Source: DATEOR01 sp046733475 (GTDB taxonomy: Bacteria; Actinomycetota; Thermoleophilia; Gaiellales; Gaiellaceae). From it: DNA of 24,300 nucleotides. Under the pieces are notes generated by a model, which worked only from the letters and a program-made list of their open reading frames with translations, was not told where the DNA came from and ran no database searches. Shown in pieces: positions 7,315 to 14,960 of the stretch. The DNA is taken from NCBI GenBank assembly GCA_046733475.1, contig JBKPPF010000066.1:1-24300 (forward strand). The letters run 5' to 3'. Each line of letters begins with the position of its first letter. The stretch's first letter is position 1. The position numbers and the translations under genes were made by a program.

Positions 7315-10300
7315 CTAGGCCGACGCGAGTTCCTCCGCGTCGCGGAGGAGCGCACTGGCGCCGACCCGGTCGAAGAACGCCTGAGCCTGCGTGAGCTGGG
7401 CCCGGGCCTCGTCTGCGTCGTCCGTAGCCAGCGCATGCTCGGCCGCCCGTAGGCGCGCGACCGCCTCGTCCGGCCTCGATCCGATCGCCGCATAGAGATC
7501 GGCAGCCCGCGCGAAGTCGCCGTCGAGGGTGGCCGCCACAGCGTCGTACCAACACGAGTGCGGTGTCGCGCCGGCGAGCGTCCGCCGGAGACTTCGGAGC
7601 CGCCCCTCGCCCCCCATGCACTCGACGACGTCAGGGAGAATCCATGCGGTCCAGAACGGCTGGCCGGCGACCAGACCCGTGAAAAGCTCCTCGGCGCTCT
7701 CTTCCGCCCTTTCCGGCGCGGCGGCGGCGAGCGCTCGGGCGTGGAAGGCGAGCGCCGGAAAGAGGTTAAACGGCTCCGCCGTCGTCCGCGCGAACTCGAG
7801 CGCCGCCTCCGCGTCGTCGATCGCCCCCCGACCGTCGCCGCGGGCAAGCCGGATCCGGCCTCTGTGGACTCGCGCCTCGCCGACGCCGCGATGCGGAGAG
7901 CGGGTCTTCACCGCGTCGAGGTACTCCTCGACGTGCGCAAGGGCCTCGTCCCAGTCACCGCTGTAGTAGAGGTCACAAGCCTGCTCCGCCCGGAAACGTC
8001 GCACCTGCACTGGGATCCCGAAGCGCTCGGCGGCGCGCTCGCCGTCGACGTGAAGCGACGCCGACTCCCGCAGGTCACCGAAGTACCGGCGTATGTCAGC
8101 CAGGTTCCCGTAGCAGCTCAGCGCGACCGGAGAATTGAGGACGACCGCCGTCGCGAGCGCGTTCTCGATATCCGTGACGCCCTGCTCCTCACCGGCGTCG
8201 AGCCGGGCCATCCCGATGAATTGCAGCGCCTCTGCCTCGATCTCGCGCAGACCAAGACTCTCCGCGATCGCAAGCGCCTCCCGCAGGTGGACGAGCGCCT
8301 CGTCGCGCCGGGCGCGGACGAAGACGGCATGAGCGCCGGAGCTACTGAGAATGAGCGCCTTGGTCGGTGAAGGAGCGGCCTCCCGGGCCAGCTCGAACGC
8401 ACGACTGTCCCGCTCGCGGGCTCGCTCGGGTTCACCGGCAAGGGAGAGGAGCCAGGCGCTTGTCGATTCCGCCTCGGCCGCCCCGATGAAGTCCCCGGCG
8501 GCGAGGAGGGCGGTTGCGGCTTCGTCGAGCGTCGACGCTGCCGGCTCGTCTGCCAGCGCAAGCGACTTGGCGAGGGCCAGCAGCCAGCGCGGACGGCGGC
8601 GGTCGTCGGGGGAGCAGAGCTCGAGCGCCTGACTCCAGAGCCGCGCGGCCGAGGCGTGGGAGTGGACCGAGCTCGCATGCTCGGCCGCCGCGCGCAGGGC
8701 CGCCGCGGCGGCCGAGCGCAGCCCTGCATCCATCTGCCCCGATGCCTTGGCGTTCTCGAGGGCGGTGACGTAGTGATGGGCGATCGAGTCGGCGCGGTCG
8801 CGGCGCCCTCCGGGTATGGACGAGAGCCACTCAGCCGCTTGGCGATGCTTCTGCGCCCTCTGCGGGCGCACGATCGTCCGATAAGCGACGTCGCGGATGA
8901 GGGCGTGCTCGAAGGCCCATTCCGAGTCGCCGGCGAGCGAGGAGTCGTGCCGGCGCCGGACTAGCTGTCGCTGTTCGAGGCGGAGCAACGCCTCCTCGAT
9001 CGCCCACTTCCCGCGCCCGGCGACGCACGCAACCGCGGCGGGCCAGAACATTTTCCCGACGACGGAGGCGTCCTGGATCACCGCCTTGTCCTCCAAGGGC
9101 AGGGCGTCGAGGCGGGCCGCGATGATCCCGAGCACAGAGTCCGGGACCGGTAGCTCGCCAATCGGCTCGAGCCTCCAGCGGCCGCCGGCTCGTTCGAGGA
9201 GACCCCGGTCGACGAGCATGCGCACAAACTCCTGCGCGTAGAGCGGATTTCCCGCGGCCCCCGAGAGCAGGGCAGAGCGCGTCTCGGCCGGCAGCGCCGC
9301 CTCGCCGAGCAGGGCGTGGAACAACTCGCGAGTGTCGACATCCGAGAGGGGGTCGAGTGCTAGCACGCGTGACGTCCCCCGAACGGCAGCCCAGGCAGGA
9401 CGCCGCTCGAGGAGCTCCGGTCGCGCTGTGCAGAGCACGAAGAGCTGCACACCGCCCAGCCAGCTGACGAGGTGGTCGACGAAGTCGAGCAGGGCGTCGT
9501 CGGCCCAGTGGACGTCCTCGAGGACGAGCACGGTCGGCCGGCGCTGCGCGAGGCGCTCGACGAACAGCCGCCACGCCGCGAACGCCTCCGCCCTCCGGTC
9601 CCCGAACAGGGACGACTCCGCGTCGAGCCCCACCAGCCCGCGCAGGTGCCCCTCGACCCATGCCGCCTGCTCGGGGTCTTCGATCACCGAGGCGACCGCG
9701 GCGGCGAGCTTCGGCGAGGCGTCCGCCGGCTCGTGGGTTTCCAGGAGGCCCGCCTCAGCCTTCACGATGTCGCCAAGCGCCGTCAACGCCGCTCCTTCCC
9801 CGTACGGAGGAGACCGCCCCTCGCGCCAGCGAATGAGGTCGGGGCGGCGGTCGAGTTCGTGGAAGAACTCCCTGACGAGCCGGCTCTTGCCGATACCGGG
9901 GACGCCTATCAGCGTGAGTGTCTGCGGCGAGGAGTTCCGCTGCGTTTCCTCGAACGCTTCGATCAGCGTCTTGAGCTCCCGCTTCCGGTCGACGAGCGGA
10001 GTCGCATCCTGGCGCCTGCGGGTCTCGCCGGACCTCGAGCGGGGCCGCAACAGCCGCCAGCAGCGGACGGGCTCGGCTTTGCCTTTGGCTTGAATCGGCG
10101 CCATCTCCTCGTACTCGAATGCCTCGCGCGTCGCCCGGTATGTGGCGCCGCCGACCACGATGCCGTCGATCGTGGCGGCCGCCTGCAGGCGGGCCGCGGT
10201 GTTGACGACGTCGCCCGACGCGAGGCCCTCGCCGGCCGCAGGCCTCGCGTCGAGCGCCACGAGGGCCTCGCCTGTGTTGACCCCGATCCGGACGTGGAGG

Positions 10301-10686
10301 TCGAGCTCGGGATCGCGTTCATTCGAGGCAGCGAGCGCCTCGCGGATGGCGACCGCCGCTCGCACGGCGCGCTCGGGATCGTCCTCGTGCGCAGCCGGCG
10401 CGCCGAAAACGGCCATGACCGCGTCCCCGATGAACTTCTCGAGTGTGCCCCGCCGCTGTTCGAGTTGCTGACGAACGAGCGCGTGGTACGGCGCGAGCAT
10501 CGCCCGCACGTCCTCGACGTCCATGCTCTCAGCCCGGCTCGTGAACCCGACCATGTCGGCAAAGAGAACCGTGACCACCTTCCGCTCCTCGCGCAGCTCC
10601 GAGGGACGCGCCAGCGGCAGCCCGCAGAAAGCGCAGAAGCGGGCTTCAGGGGCGTTGAGCTGGTTGCAGTTGCCGCAAGGCTGCAC
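7315..10686 (-). CDS. Zinc-ribbon / class III adenylate cyclase / AAA ATPase / TPR protein
   Basis: The 1123-aa product starts at GTG. It has an N-terminal zinc ribbon (C4, C7, C18, C21) and a class III nucleotide cyclase domain (about 35-212). Both metal Asp residues are present (D44 in LFADMVGFTS, D88 in FIGDAVMAVFG), as are the adenine-specifying pair K84/D159 and the transition-state residues N162 and R166, so ATP-cyclase activity is plausible. A STAND-type ATPase follows, with Walker A GVPGIGKS (261-268) and Walker B VLVLEDVHWADD (386-397). TPR-like helices then fill the C-terminal half. The family is abundant in soil actinobacteria and is thought to link ligand sensing through ATPase/TPR to cyclic-nucleotide output; its ligand is unknown. 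No clear Shine-Dalgarno is seen at the GTG. It is divergent from the 119-aa gene and its 3' end faces that of the LAL regulator. Confidence 0.9.
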   Translation of the reverse strand: MQPCGNCNQLNAPEARFCAFCGLPLARPSELREERKVVTVLFADMVGFTSRAESMDVEDVRAMLAPYHALVRQQLEQRRGTLEKFIGDAVMAVFGAPAAHEDDPERAVRAAVAIREALAASNERDPELDLHVRIGVNTGEALVALDARPAAGEGLASGDVVNTAARLQAAATIDGIVVGGATYRATREAFEYEEMAPIQAKGKAEPVRCWRLLRPRSRSGETRRRQDATPLVDRKRELKTLIEAFEETQRNSSPQTLTLIGVPGIGKSRLVREFFHELDRRPDLIRWREGRSPPYGEGAALTALGDIVKAEAGLLETHEPADASPKLAAAVASVIEDPEQAAWVEGHLRGLVGLDAESSLFGDRRAEAFAAWRLFVERLAQRRPTVLVLEDVHWADDALLDFVDHLVSWLGGVQLFVLCTARPELLERRPAWAAVRGTSRVLALDPLSDVDTRELFHALLGEAALPAETRSALLSGAAGNPLYAQEFVRMLVDRGLLERAGGRWRLEPIGELPVPDSVLGIIAARLDALPLEDKAVIQDASVVGKMFWPAAVACVAGRGKWAIEEALLRLEQRQLVRRRHDSSLAGDSEWAFEHALIRDVAYRTIVRPQRAQKHRQAAEWLSSIPGGRRDRADSIAHHYVTALENAKASGQMDAGLRSAAAAALRAAAEHASSVHSHASAARLWSQALELCSPDDRRRPRWLLALAKSLALADEPAASTLDEAATALLAAGDFIGAAEAESTSAWLLSLAGEPERARERDSRAFELAREAAPSPTKALILSSSGAHAVFVRARRDEALVHLREALAIAESLGLREIEAEALQFIGMARLDAGEEQGVTDIENALATAVVLNSPVALSCYGNLADIRRYFGDLRESASLHVDGERAAERFGIPVQVRRFRAEQACDLYYSGDWDEALAHVEEYLDAVKTRSPHRGVGEARVHRGRIRLARGDGRGAIDDAEAALEFARTTAEPFNLFPALAFHARALAAAAPERAEESAEELFTGLVAGQPFWTAWILPDVVECMGGEGRLRSLRRTLAGATPHSCWYDAVAATLDGDFARAADLYAAIGSRPDEAVARLRAAEHALATDDADEARAQLTQAQAFFDRVGASALLRDAEELASA

Positions 10687-10808
10687 GCCTCGATGCTAGT
10701 CCAATCTGCCCCCAAACCCTACGAATTGCCCAGCGCGACGCTTGTGCCCATGCCGACGAAGTCGTACGGTGGTGACTCGGCGGGGACCGCGACGCAAGGA
10801 GGAGTCAC

Positions 10809-11168
10809 ATGGAGAGCGAGCGCAACGGCGGTGGGGACGGCGAGAACTTCGGGTGGACGCGGCTAACACCGGCAGAGCCGGAGCACCTCCTCGAACCGGA
10901 CGACCCCCAGCAGATCTTCCTGGTCGACACGAAGACCGATACCGAGATCGGCAAGCAAGCGGCCAACGACCCGGTCGAGTTCTTCAAGACGGAGATTCCA
11001 GAGATGGGGCTCGACGCAGAGGGGATGACGGTGCAGGTGTTGCGGGTGAACGCCGAGATCGCATTCAACCCCGTTCGCAAGCGCGAGGTTTGGATGGTCT
11101 ACCCGCAACGATCGTCGAAGGTGCAGGCGCCGACCGCGGTAAGCGTCCAGTTCAAGTACGAGAGGTGA
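10809..11168 (+). CDS. Conserved-looking 119-aa protein of unknown function
   Basis: An excellent Shine-Dalgarno (AAGGAGGA) ends 5-6 nt before the ATG. The sequence is soluble, acidic in its first half (WTRLTPAEPEHLLEPDDPQQ) and ends in beta-like stretches (VWMVYPQRSS, AVSVQFKYER). There is no signal peptide, membrane segment or cysteine. I do not recognise the family. The last 17 bp overlap the 3' end of the convergent hydrolase gene. The 122-bp gap to the divergent cyclase gene must hold both promoters. A real gene is supported by the ribosome-binding site and the ordered composition, not by homology. Confidence 0.75.
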   Translation: MESERNGGGDGENFGWTRLTPAEPEHLLEPDDPQQIFLVDTKTDTEIGKQAANDPVEFFKTEIPEMGLDAEGMTVQVLRVNAEIAFNPVRKREVWMVYPQRSSKVQAPTAVSVQFKYER

Positions 11169-12042
11169 GAGAGACTGCCTCGACGCGATCGAAGAACTCG
11201 TTGAGACGCGCGCGGTAGGCCTCGGGCACCTCGGCCATGGTGACGTGCGAGGCGTCCGGGAACACTTCGAGCTCCGCGCGCGCGACGCGCGCCTGCATCT
11301 CCTCCGCGTGCGCGGGACTGAGCTCGTCGTGCTCGCCGCACGTGATGAGTGTCGGGACCTCGATCTCGCCGAGGCGGTCGGCGACGTCCCAGTCGCGCAG
11401 TGTCCCGACGATCGCGAACTCGCTCGGCCCCGCCATGTACTCGTAGATCGTGTTGTTCACGCCCTTATAGGAGCGCTCGAACGCGTCGGGCCACGGGTCG
11501 AGCCGGCAGACGTGGCGCTTGTAGTATGGGAGCAGCGCAGCGGAGTACTCGAGGCAACCCGTGAAGCCGTGAGCCTCGTGGCGGCGGATCGTCTCGCGCA
11601 TCGTCGCCGGAAACGCCTCGAGCAGCCGGGTGCAGTCGGCCGTCCAGCGTCGGCTGCTCGCCGGGCTCGATGCGAGGACGAGGCTCTCGAGCCGCGGGCG
11701 GCGGTCGAGCACGTACTGGAGCGCGAGCATGCCTCCCCAAGAGCTCCCGAACAAGTGGAGCCGCTCGAGGCCGAGCGCCTCGCGAACGACGGCCAGCTCC
11801 TCGACGAAGCGGTCGATCTCCCAGAGCGTCATGTCATCCGGGCGGTCCGACTTGCCGCAGCCGAGCTGGTCGTAGAAGACGACGCGACGCCGGTCGCCGA
11901 GGCCCTCGAGCTCCTCGAGGTAGTCGTGCGGGAAGCCGGGCCCCCCATGGAGGCAGAGGAGTGGAATACCTTCTCCGTCGCCCACGCTCCGGAACCAGAC
12001 GCGTCCGCCTGGGACGTCGATGAAGCCGGTCTCGCTCGTCAC
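11152..12042 (-). CDS. Proline iminopeptidase-like alpha/beta hydrolase
   Basis: The 296-aa protein has the oxyanion-hole motif HGGPG (32-36), the nucleophile elbow GSSWGG with S101, the acid D239 in CGEHDELS and the base H266 in DASHVTM. The GCGKSDRP segment and length fit the peptidase S33 (tricorn F1/proline iminopeptidase) family, which removes N-terminal proline or small residues from peptides. There is no signal peptide, so it is probably cytoplasmic. Related haloperoxidase-like or amide hydrolases share the fold, so substrate is uncertain. The start is GTG (12040-12042) with no clear Shine-Dalgarno. The 3' end overlaps the convergent 119-aa gene by 17 bp. Confidence 0.85.
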   Translation of the reverse strand: MTSETGFIDVPGGRVWFRSVGDGEGIPLLCLHGGPGFPHDYLEELEGLGDRRRVVFYDQLGCGKSDRPDDMTLWEIDRFVEELAVVREALGLERLHLFGSSWGGMLALQYVLDRRPRLESLVLASSPASSRRWTADCTRLLEAFPATMRETIRRHEAHGFTGCLEYSAALLPYYKRHVCRLDPWPDAFERSYKGVNNTIYEYMAGPSEFAIVGTLRDWDVADRLGEIEVPTLITCGEHDELSPAHAEEMQARVARAELEVFPDASHVTMAEVPEAYRARLNEFFDRVEAVSLTSRT

Positions 12043-12140
12043 GCGATTCTACGAGCAAGTGGGGCCCGCGCGCTCGCTCGGCAGCGACCCGGTCTGGCCA
12101 GCCAGGCCTTCATAGAAAGGCCCCGCTCTTTGGCCGTTTT

Positions 12141-12192
12141 GGTGTGGGCGGTATTGGGGTCGAACCCCGACCTCCGGCGTGACAGGCTGGCG
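12141..12192 (-). pseudogene. tRNA-Asp(GUC)-like 3' half
   Basis: On the minus strand the anticodon arm reads CCAGC-CTGTCAC-GCCGG with anticodon GTC and one stem mismatch. AGGTC, then a T-arm around GGGTTCGACCC and a 3' end ACCGCCCA follow. The T-stem is imperfect (apparently shortened), and no matching 5' acceptor strand or D-arm is found where it should be, so it is a relic rather than a working tRNA. Confidence 0.5.
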
Positions 12193-12813
12193 TTTTCTGG
12201 CCCGTACGGCGCGCTGATTAGCGATCGCGCGCGGCGCACGGGTCTCGGACCCGCGCTTGAGAGTGGTGTCGACGGCGACGAGCCGCTGACTTCCCGTTCC
12301 TGTCCGCTTGACCTCAGCGTCGGCAAAACGACCGGGTCAGTGGATTAGGGCGTCTGAGTGCCGTTTCCCCGCGCTCCTTTCAAGAGTGCGATGGAAGCAG
12401 CGCCCGTGCCAACAAGGAGGCCAAAGACGACCCAGGCTCACCAAGACCGAGCCGTCGGGCCGGCGGTTCGACGTTCGCGCCGGGCACTTACGAGTGTCGT
12501 CGGGGCGCGTTGACTGGAAGGACAACGAAGAGTGACACGATTCTGACACAGACTAAGCGCGAACGAGCACGAAGGGCCGTGAAGACTCCAGATGCGATGA
12601 AACAAGATTCCCCTCCTAATGGGAGCATTCGTGATCGACGACGAAAGAGCATTAAGTGCTTACGAGGCCCTGAACCTGGATCGCACCCAGACTGCGGGGG
12701 CCCACTCGCGGGCGCGGCTTCTCTCCCGGGGCGAAGGCTGAGGGTTTGCCGCAACGCCCTTCGGCCGTGCCCGGCTCTCACGATCTCGATCGTTCTGCGC
12801 TCCCCGCGCGAGC

Positions 12814-12851
12814 TCCTCGGCGCCGTCGTCGCTCGGCTGCCTGGGCGAAAG
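12814..12851 (+). repeat. 38-bp direct repeat flanking the RTX gene, upstream copy
   Basis: It matches 13741-13778 at 34 of 38 positions, including a 20-base exact run starting GCGCCGTCG. The two copies bracket the second RTX gene and its terminator. Confidence 0.6.
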
Positions 12852-12925
12852 TCGGCGAAATGGATCATCATGGTGGGCTCGATGGACGTGCTTTCGGACT
12901 TCCTTCTCGGACGGAGGTTGGACTC

Positions 12926-13681
12926 ATGAGCGTTAAGATGCGATCCCGACGGCGTGATCTTGCAGCCGCGCTGATTGGAATGGCGTTTCTTCTGACCCTC
13001 GCGGCGCCGGTTCATGCCCAGTTTCCGAGCTGTCAGGGTCAGGTGGCGACGGTGACGGGAACCACCGGTGACGACATCCTCGTCGGCTCGCCTGGGGACG
13101 ACGTCATCGTTGGTCTCGCCGGAGACGACGTGATTCGTGGCGGTTTCGGGAACGACGTCATCTGTGGGGACGAAGGGAACGACGTTGTCACCGGCGGGCA
13201 CGGCAACGACACGCTTTCCGGCGGCCTGGGGATTGATCGCCTTGTCGGAGGTGACGGCAGCGACGCTCTCTCGGGCGACTTTGGAGCTGATCAGCTAGCC
13301 GGCGGGGAGGGCGCAGACGAGCTTCACGGCGGCCAGCGAAGCGACGTATTGAGGGGCGGCGACGCCGGAGATATTCTCGACGGCGGAGCAGACGCAGACA
13401 CGATCGTCGGCGGAGACGGTGCCGACAACGTCTTTGGCGGAGAAGGCGCAGACACGGTGCACGGGCGAGCCGACGGCGACCGACTGTTCGGAGCTGGCGA
13501 CCGTGACTTCATCAGAGGCGGCGGGGGCAACGACAGCGTCTTCGGGGGCGGCGACAACGACCGTCTCTTCGGCGCCCACGGTCGTGACTTCCTCGATGGC
13601 GGCCGTGGTTCCGACCGATGCGACGGCGGTGCGAATCGAGACTCCGCCCTACGCTGCGAGACGAAGGTCAGCATTCCCTGA
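12926..13681 (+). CDS. Secreted RTX-type calcium-binding repeat protein
   Basis: The 251-aa product has a Sec signal peptide (basic residues 4-11, hydrophobic 13-27, predicted cleavage after VHA at 31). Almost all the rest (about 42-237) is RTX nonapeptides such as GDDVIVGL, GNDVICGDEG and GADELHGG. This number of repeats would form a parallel beta-roll with calcium between turns. Four cysteines (36, 80, 232, 244) sit before, early in and after the roll; the end CDGG...DSALRCE parallels the C-terminus of the Ig-like/RTX protein at 1352-3400. The ATG at 12926 has a Shine-Dalgarno GGAGG (12913-12917); the frame is open further upstream but that part lacks a signal peptide. No catalytic domain is present, so toxin or enzyme activity is unlikely. 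It acts outside the cell; its role is unknown. Confidence 0.85.
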   Translation: MSVKMRSRRRDLAAALIGMAFLLTLAAPVHAQFPSCQGQVATVTGTTGDDILVGSPGDDVIVGLAGDDVIRGGFGNDVICGDEGNDVVTGGHGNDTLSGGLGIDRLVGGDGSDALSGDFGADQLAGGEGADELHGGQRSDVLRGGDAGDILDGGADADTIVGGDGADNVFGGEGADTVHGRADGDRLFGAGDRDFIRGGGGNDSVFGGGDNDRLFGAHGRDFLDGGRGSDRCDGGANRDSALRCETKVSIP

Positions 13682-13704
13682 GTCACAGCCGATCCATCAT
13701 CGGA

Positions 13705-13740
13705 AGAGAAGGCCGCCTGCGGGCGGCTTTCTCTTTGTTC
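13705..13740 (+). terminator. Rho-independent terminator of the RTX gene
   Basis: A 13-bp stem (left arm 13705-13717, right arm 13722-13734) with one G-T wobble encloses a 4-nt loop and runs into TTGTTCT. It lies 24 bp after the stop at 13681. Confidence 0.85.
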
Positions 13741-13778
13741 TCCTCCGCGCCGTCGTCGCTCGGCTGCTCGGGCGGAAG
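13741..13778 (+). repeat. 38-bp direct repeat flanking the RTX gene, downstream copy
   Basis: Partner of 12814-12851 (four mismatches in 38). It starts immediately after the terminator tail. If the 0.9-kb unit moved as a cassette, these would be its borders; no inverted ends or transposase accompany them. Confidence 0.6.
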
Positions 13779-14076
13779 CTAGACCGAAACGCTTGCAGAA
13801 GGGCGGGGGTTACGGATGTCGCTCGGCCAGCGCATCGCGCACATGCGCCAGAAGGACGCCCGGCGCGTCCGTGACTCGAGTCGAGGGGCTCAGTCGTTCA
13901 CGCCTGGTCTGCGAGCGGAGCGAGACGGAGGATGAGGACCGTGGCGGGAAAGGAGTCGTACGAGTTCTCGGGGTTGCGGAGGAGCGTCGGCCGAGACCAA
14001 GTTCGTGGGAGTCCTTCAACGTCGTGATGGTGCTTCGGGCGTTCCGCGACAGAGCTCGCCGAGGAGGTGTGGCCCG

Positions 14077-14163
14077 ATGATCTCTCTGGCCGAGCGCTTC
14101 AATCGGTTACACGCGCGACACGCGATTGTGGAGACCGTGGGTAGTGGGGGCTCTGTGATTTGA
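14077..14163 (+). CDS. Possible 28-aa peptide with strong RBS
   Basis: The ATG follows GAGGAGGTG (14061-14069) by 7 nt and overlaps the stop of an upstream open frame in an ATGA arrangement (14077-14080), as in translationally coupled genes. The product MISLAERFNRLHARHAIVET... is not recognised and is very short. It may be the start of a lost gene. Confidence 0.25.
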   Translation: MISLAERFNRLHARHAIVETVGSGGSVI

Positions 14164-14171
14164 TTTTGCGC

Positions 14172-14399
14172 CTAGGAGAGCTCGCCGAGATTCGGCATAG
14201 CCGCCCGGCTCCAGGCCTCGCGGAGACAGTCCCGGTAGAAGGCCAAGAGCAGGAGGCCGACGATGAGTAGGACGGCCTCATCGAACGGCCCCGGAATGGG
14301 CAGCACTCCGAACGCGGCGAGTCCCCGGAGCGGCTTAGGGATGCGGCCGTCGCGGGCGAGGATCTTGACGGCTCGGATGAGGCGGCGGGCTGCGGCCAT
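14172..14399 (-). CDS. Small DUF1232-like membrane protein
   Basis: The 75-aa product has a basic N-terminal helix (RRLIRAVKILARDGRIPKPL) and a hydrophobic hairpin with LPIPGPFDEAVLLIVGLLLL, then FYRDCLREAWSRA. The order 'D.RIP..LR...F..LPIPGPFDE' parallels the YkvA/DUF1232 pattern (RIP...SPID.IPD.IP..G..DD), an inner-membrane family of unknown function. I chose the internal ATG at 14399 because the upstream extension of the frame to 14531 is unlike the family. No Shine-Dalgarno is visible, but TAGACT lies about 10 nt before the ATG, so a leaderless transcript is possible. Confidence 0.6.
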   Translation of the reverse strand: MAAARRLIRAVKILARDGRIPKPLRGLAAFGVLPIPGPFDEAVLLIVGLLLLAFYRDCLREAWSRAAMPNLGELS

Positions 14400-14417
14400 C
14401 GCCGGGAGTCTACGAGG

Positions 14418-14716
14418 GTGACTGACCTTCTGGCCGATGCCGAGAAGCGCTACGGAGCCGCGTGTGCTCGACGGAGAGGGATCCAAGGCGTGGAGGAAGC
14501 TGGGTGGGCCCACTCCTCGCCCAAGGCTCACAAGGGCAGGAGGTCGAGCATCCCCTCGTGGCGATGCTGCGGCTTCCCGACGTTCTCTGCGACAAGCTCG
14601 CCCTCCCTCTGAGGAAGGCGCACGCGGGACCCCAGCCGACGGCCGTGATGAAGCCCTACCGGGGGGCGAAGAGGATCACGCGGAAGCTGGAGGCCATTCC
14701 GGCTGCGAAGACCTAG
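14418..14716 (+). pseudogene. Decayed gene, possibly P27-type phage terminase small subunit
   Basis: Two overlapping frames each look partly protein-like. Frame one from 14418 reads MTDLLADAEKRYGAACARRR and IQGVEEAGWAH. A shift to the frame ending at 14716 then gives GSQGQEVEHPLVAMLR (from about 14525), followed by LRKAHAGPQPTAVMKP. The phrase 'GS.GQ.V.HPL......R' resembles the conserved centre of P27-family terminase small subunits (GSxGQPVxNPLVxxxR). A frameshift near 14510-14525 would join the two parts. No large terminase or other phage gene is beside it. The assignment rests on one short motif and is tentative. Confidence 0.35.
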
Positions 14717-14933
14717 CGGATCTGCGTCGTGTTCGGCAGCCCGCGCACTTGGCCTGCCGCGCCTGAACAGGCTCGCCGTGGAGCCGACACTGATCTGTTT
14801 CAACTCACTGCTCGAGATGGAGCTCGCCGAGGCAGCCTTCCGCATTTGCGCTCCCGGACAGGTGGGAAAGAGACAGTGGAAGGCGGCGCGGCGGGACGGC
14901 CGTCGTACACGACGGGCAGAGCGCTCAATGCAA

Positions 14934-14956
14934 CGGTTCGAGTCCGGGCGTCGGCT
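14934..14956 (+). repeat. Direct repeat copy 2 (tRNA T-arm/acceptor end), candidate att site
   Basis: This is identical over 23 bases to 1084-1106. Here only the T-loop, 3' T-stem strand and acceptor strand exist: the 5' T-stem strand has changed (CAACGG instead of CCCCGG) and no anticodon arm precedes it. It lies 4 bp beyond the stop codon of the minus-strand gene at 14961. The 217 bases from 14717 to 14933 hold nothing else recognisable. Confidence 0.55.
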
Positions 14957-14960
14957 TCTC

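Larger units (their letters stand above)
12043..12925. other. Long gap upstream of the second RTX gene
   Basis: Eight hundred bases contain no supportable gene. A degenerate tRNA-Asp 3' half lies at 12141-12192 (minus strand) and one arm of a 38-bp direct repeat at 12814-12851. An AT-richer patch at about 12520-12660 may hold the promoter of the RTX gene, though no clear -35/-10 pair is visible. Confidence 0.5.
13682..14171. other. Gene-poor spacer after the RTX gene
   Basis: After the terminator and the second 38-bp repeat copy there is no gene with recognisable motifs. A 39-codon ORF at 13816 opens MSLGQRIAHMRQKD, reminiscent of an XRE helix-turn-helix start, but it loses any resemblance at once. 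A 28-aa ORF at 14077 has a good Shine-Dalgarno. Both look like debris. Confidence 0.45.

Noticed and set aside
9472..10866. 464-codon open frame on the plus strand opposite the cyclase gene
   Set aside because: It lies antisense to conserved cyclase and ATPase motifs, is rich in Arg/Pro/Ala and has no family motif; long antisense frames are expected in GC-rich coding DNA.
13816..13935. 39-codon ORF opening like an XRE regulator (MSLGQRIAHMRQKD)
   Set aside because: Resemblance is limited to about ten residues, the rest is unlike any helix-turn-helix, and there is no good ribosome-binding site.
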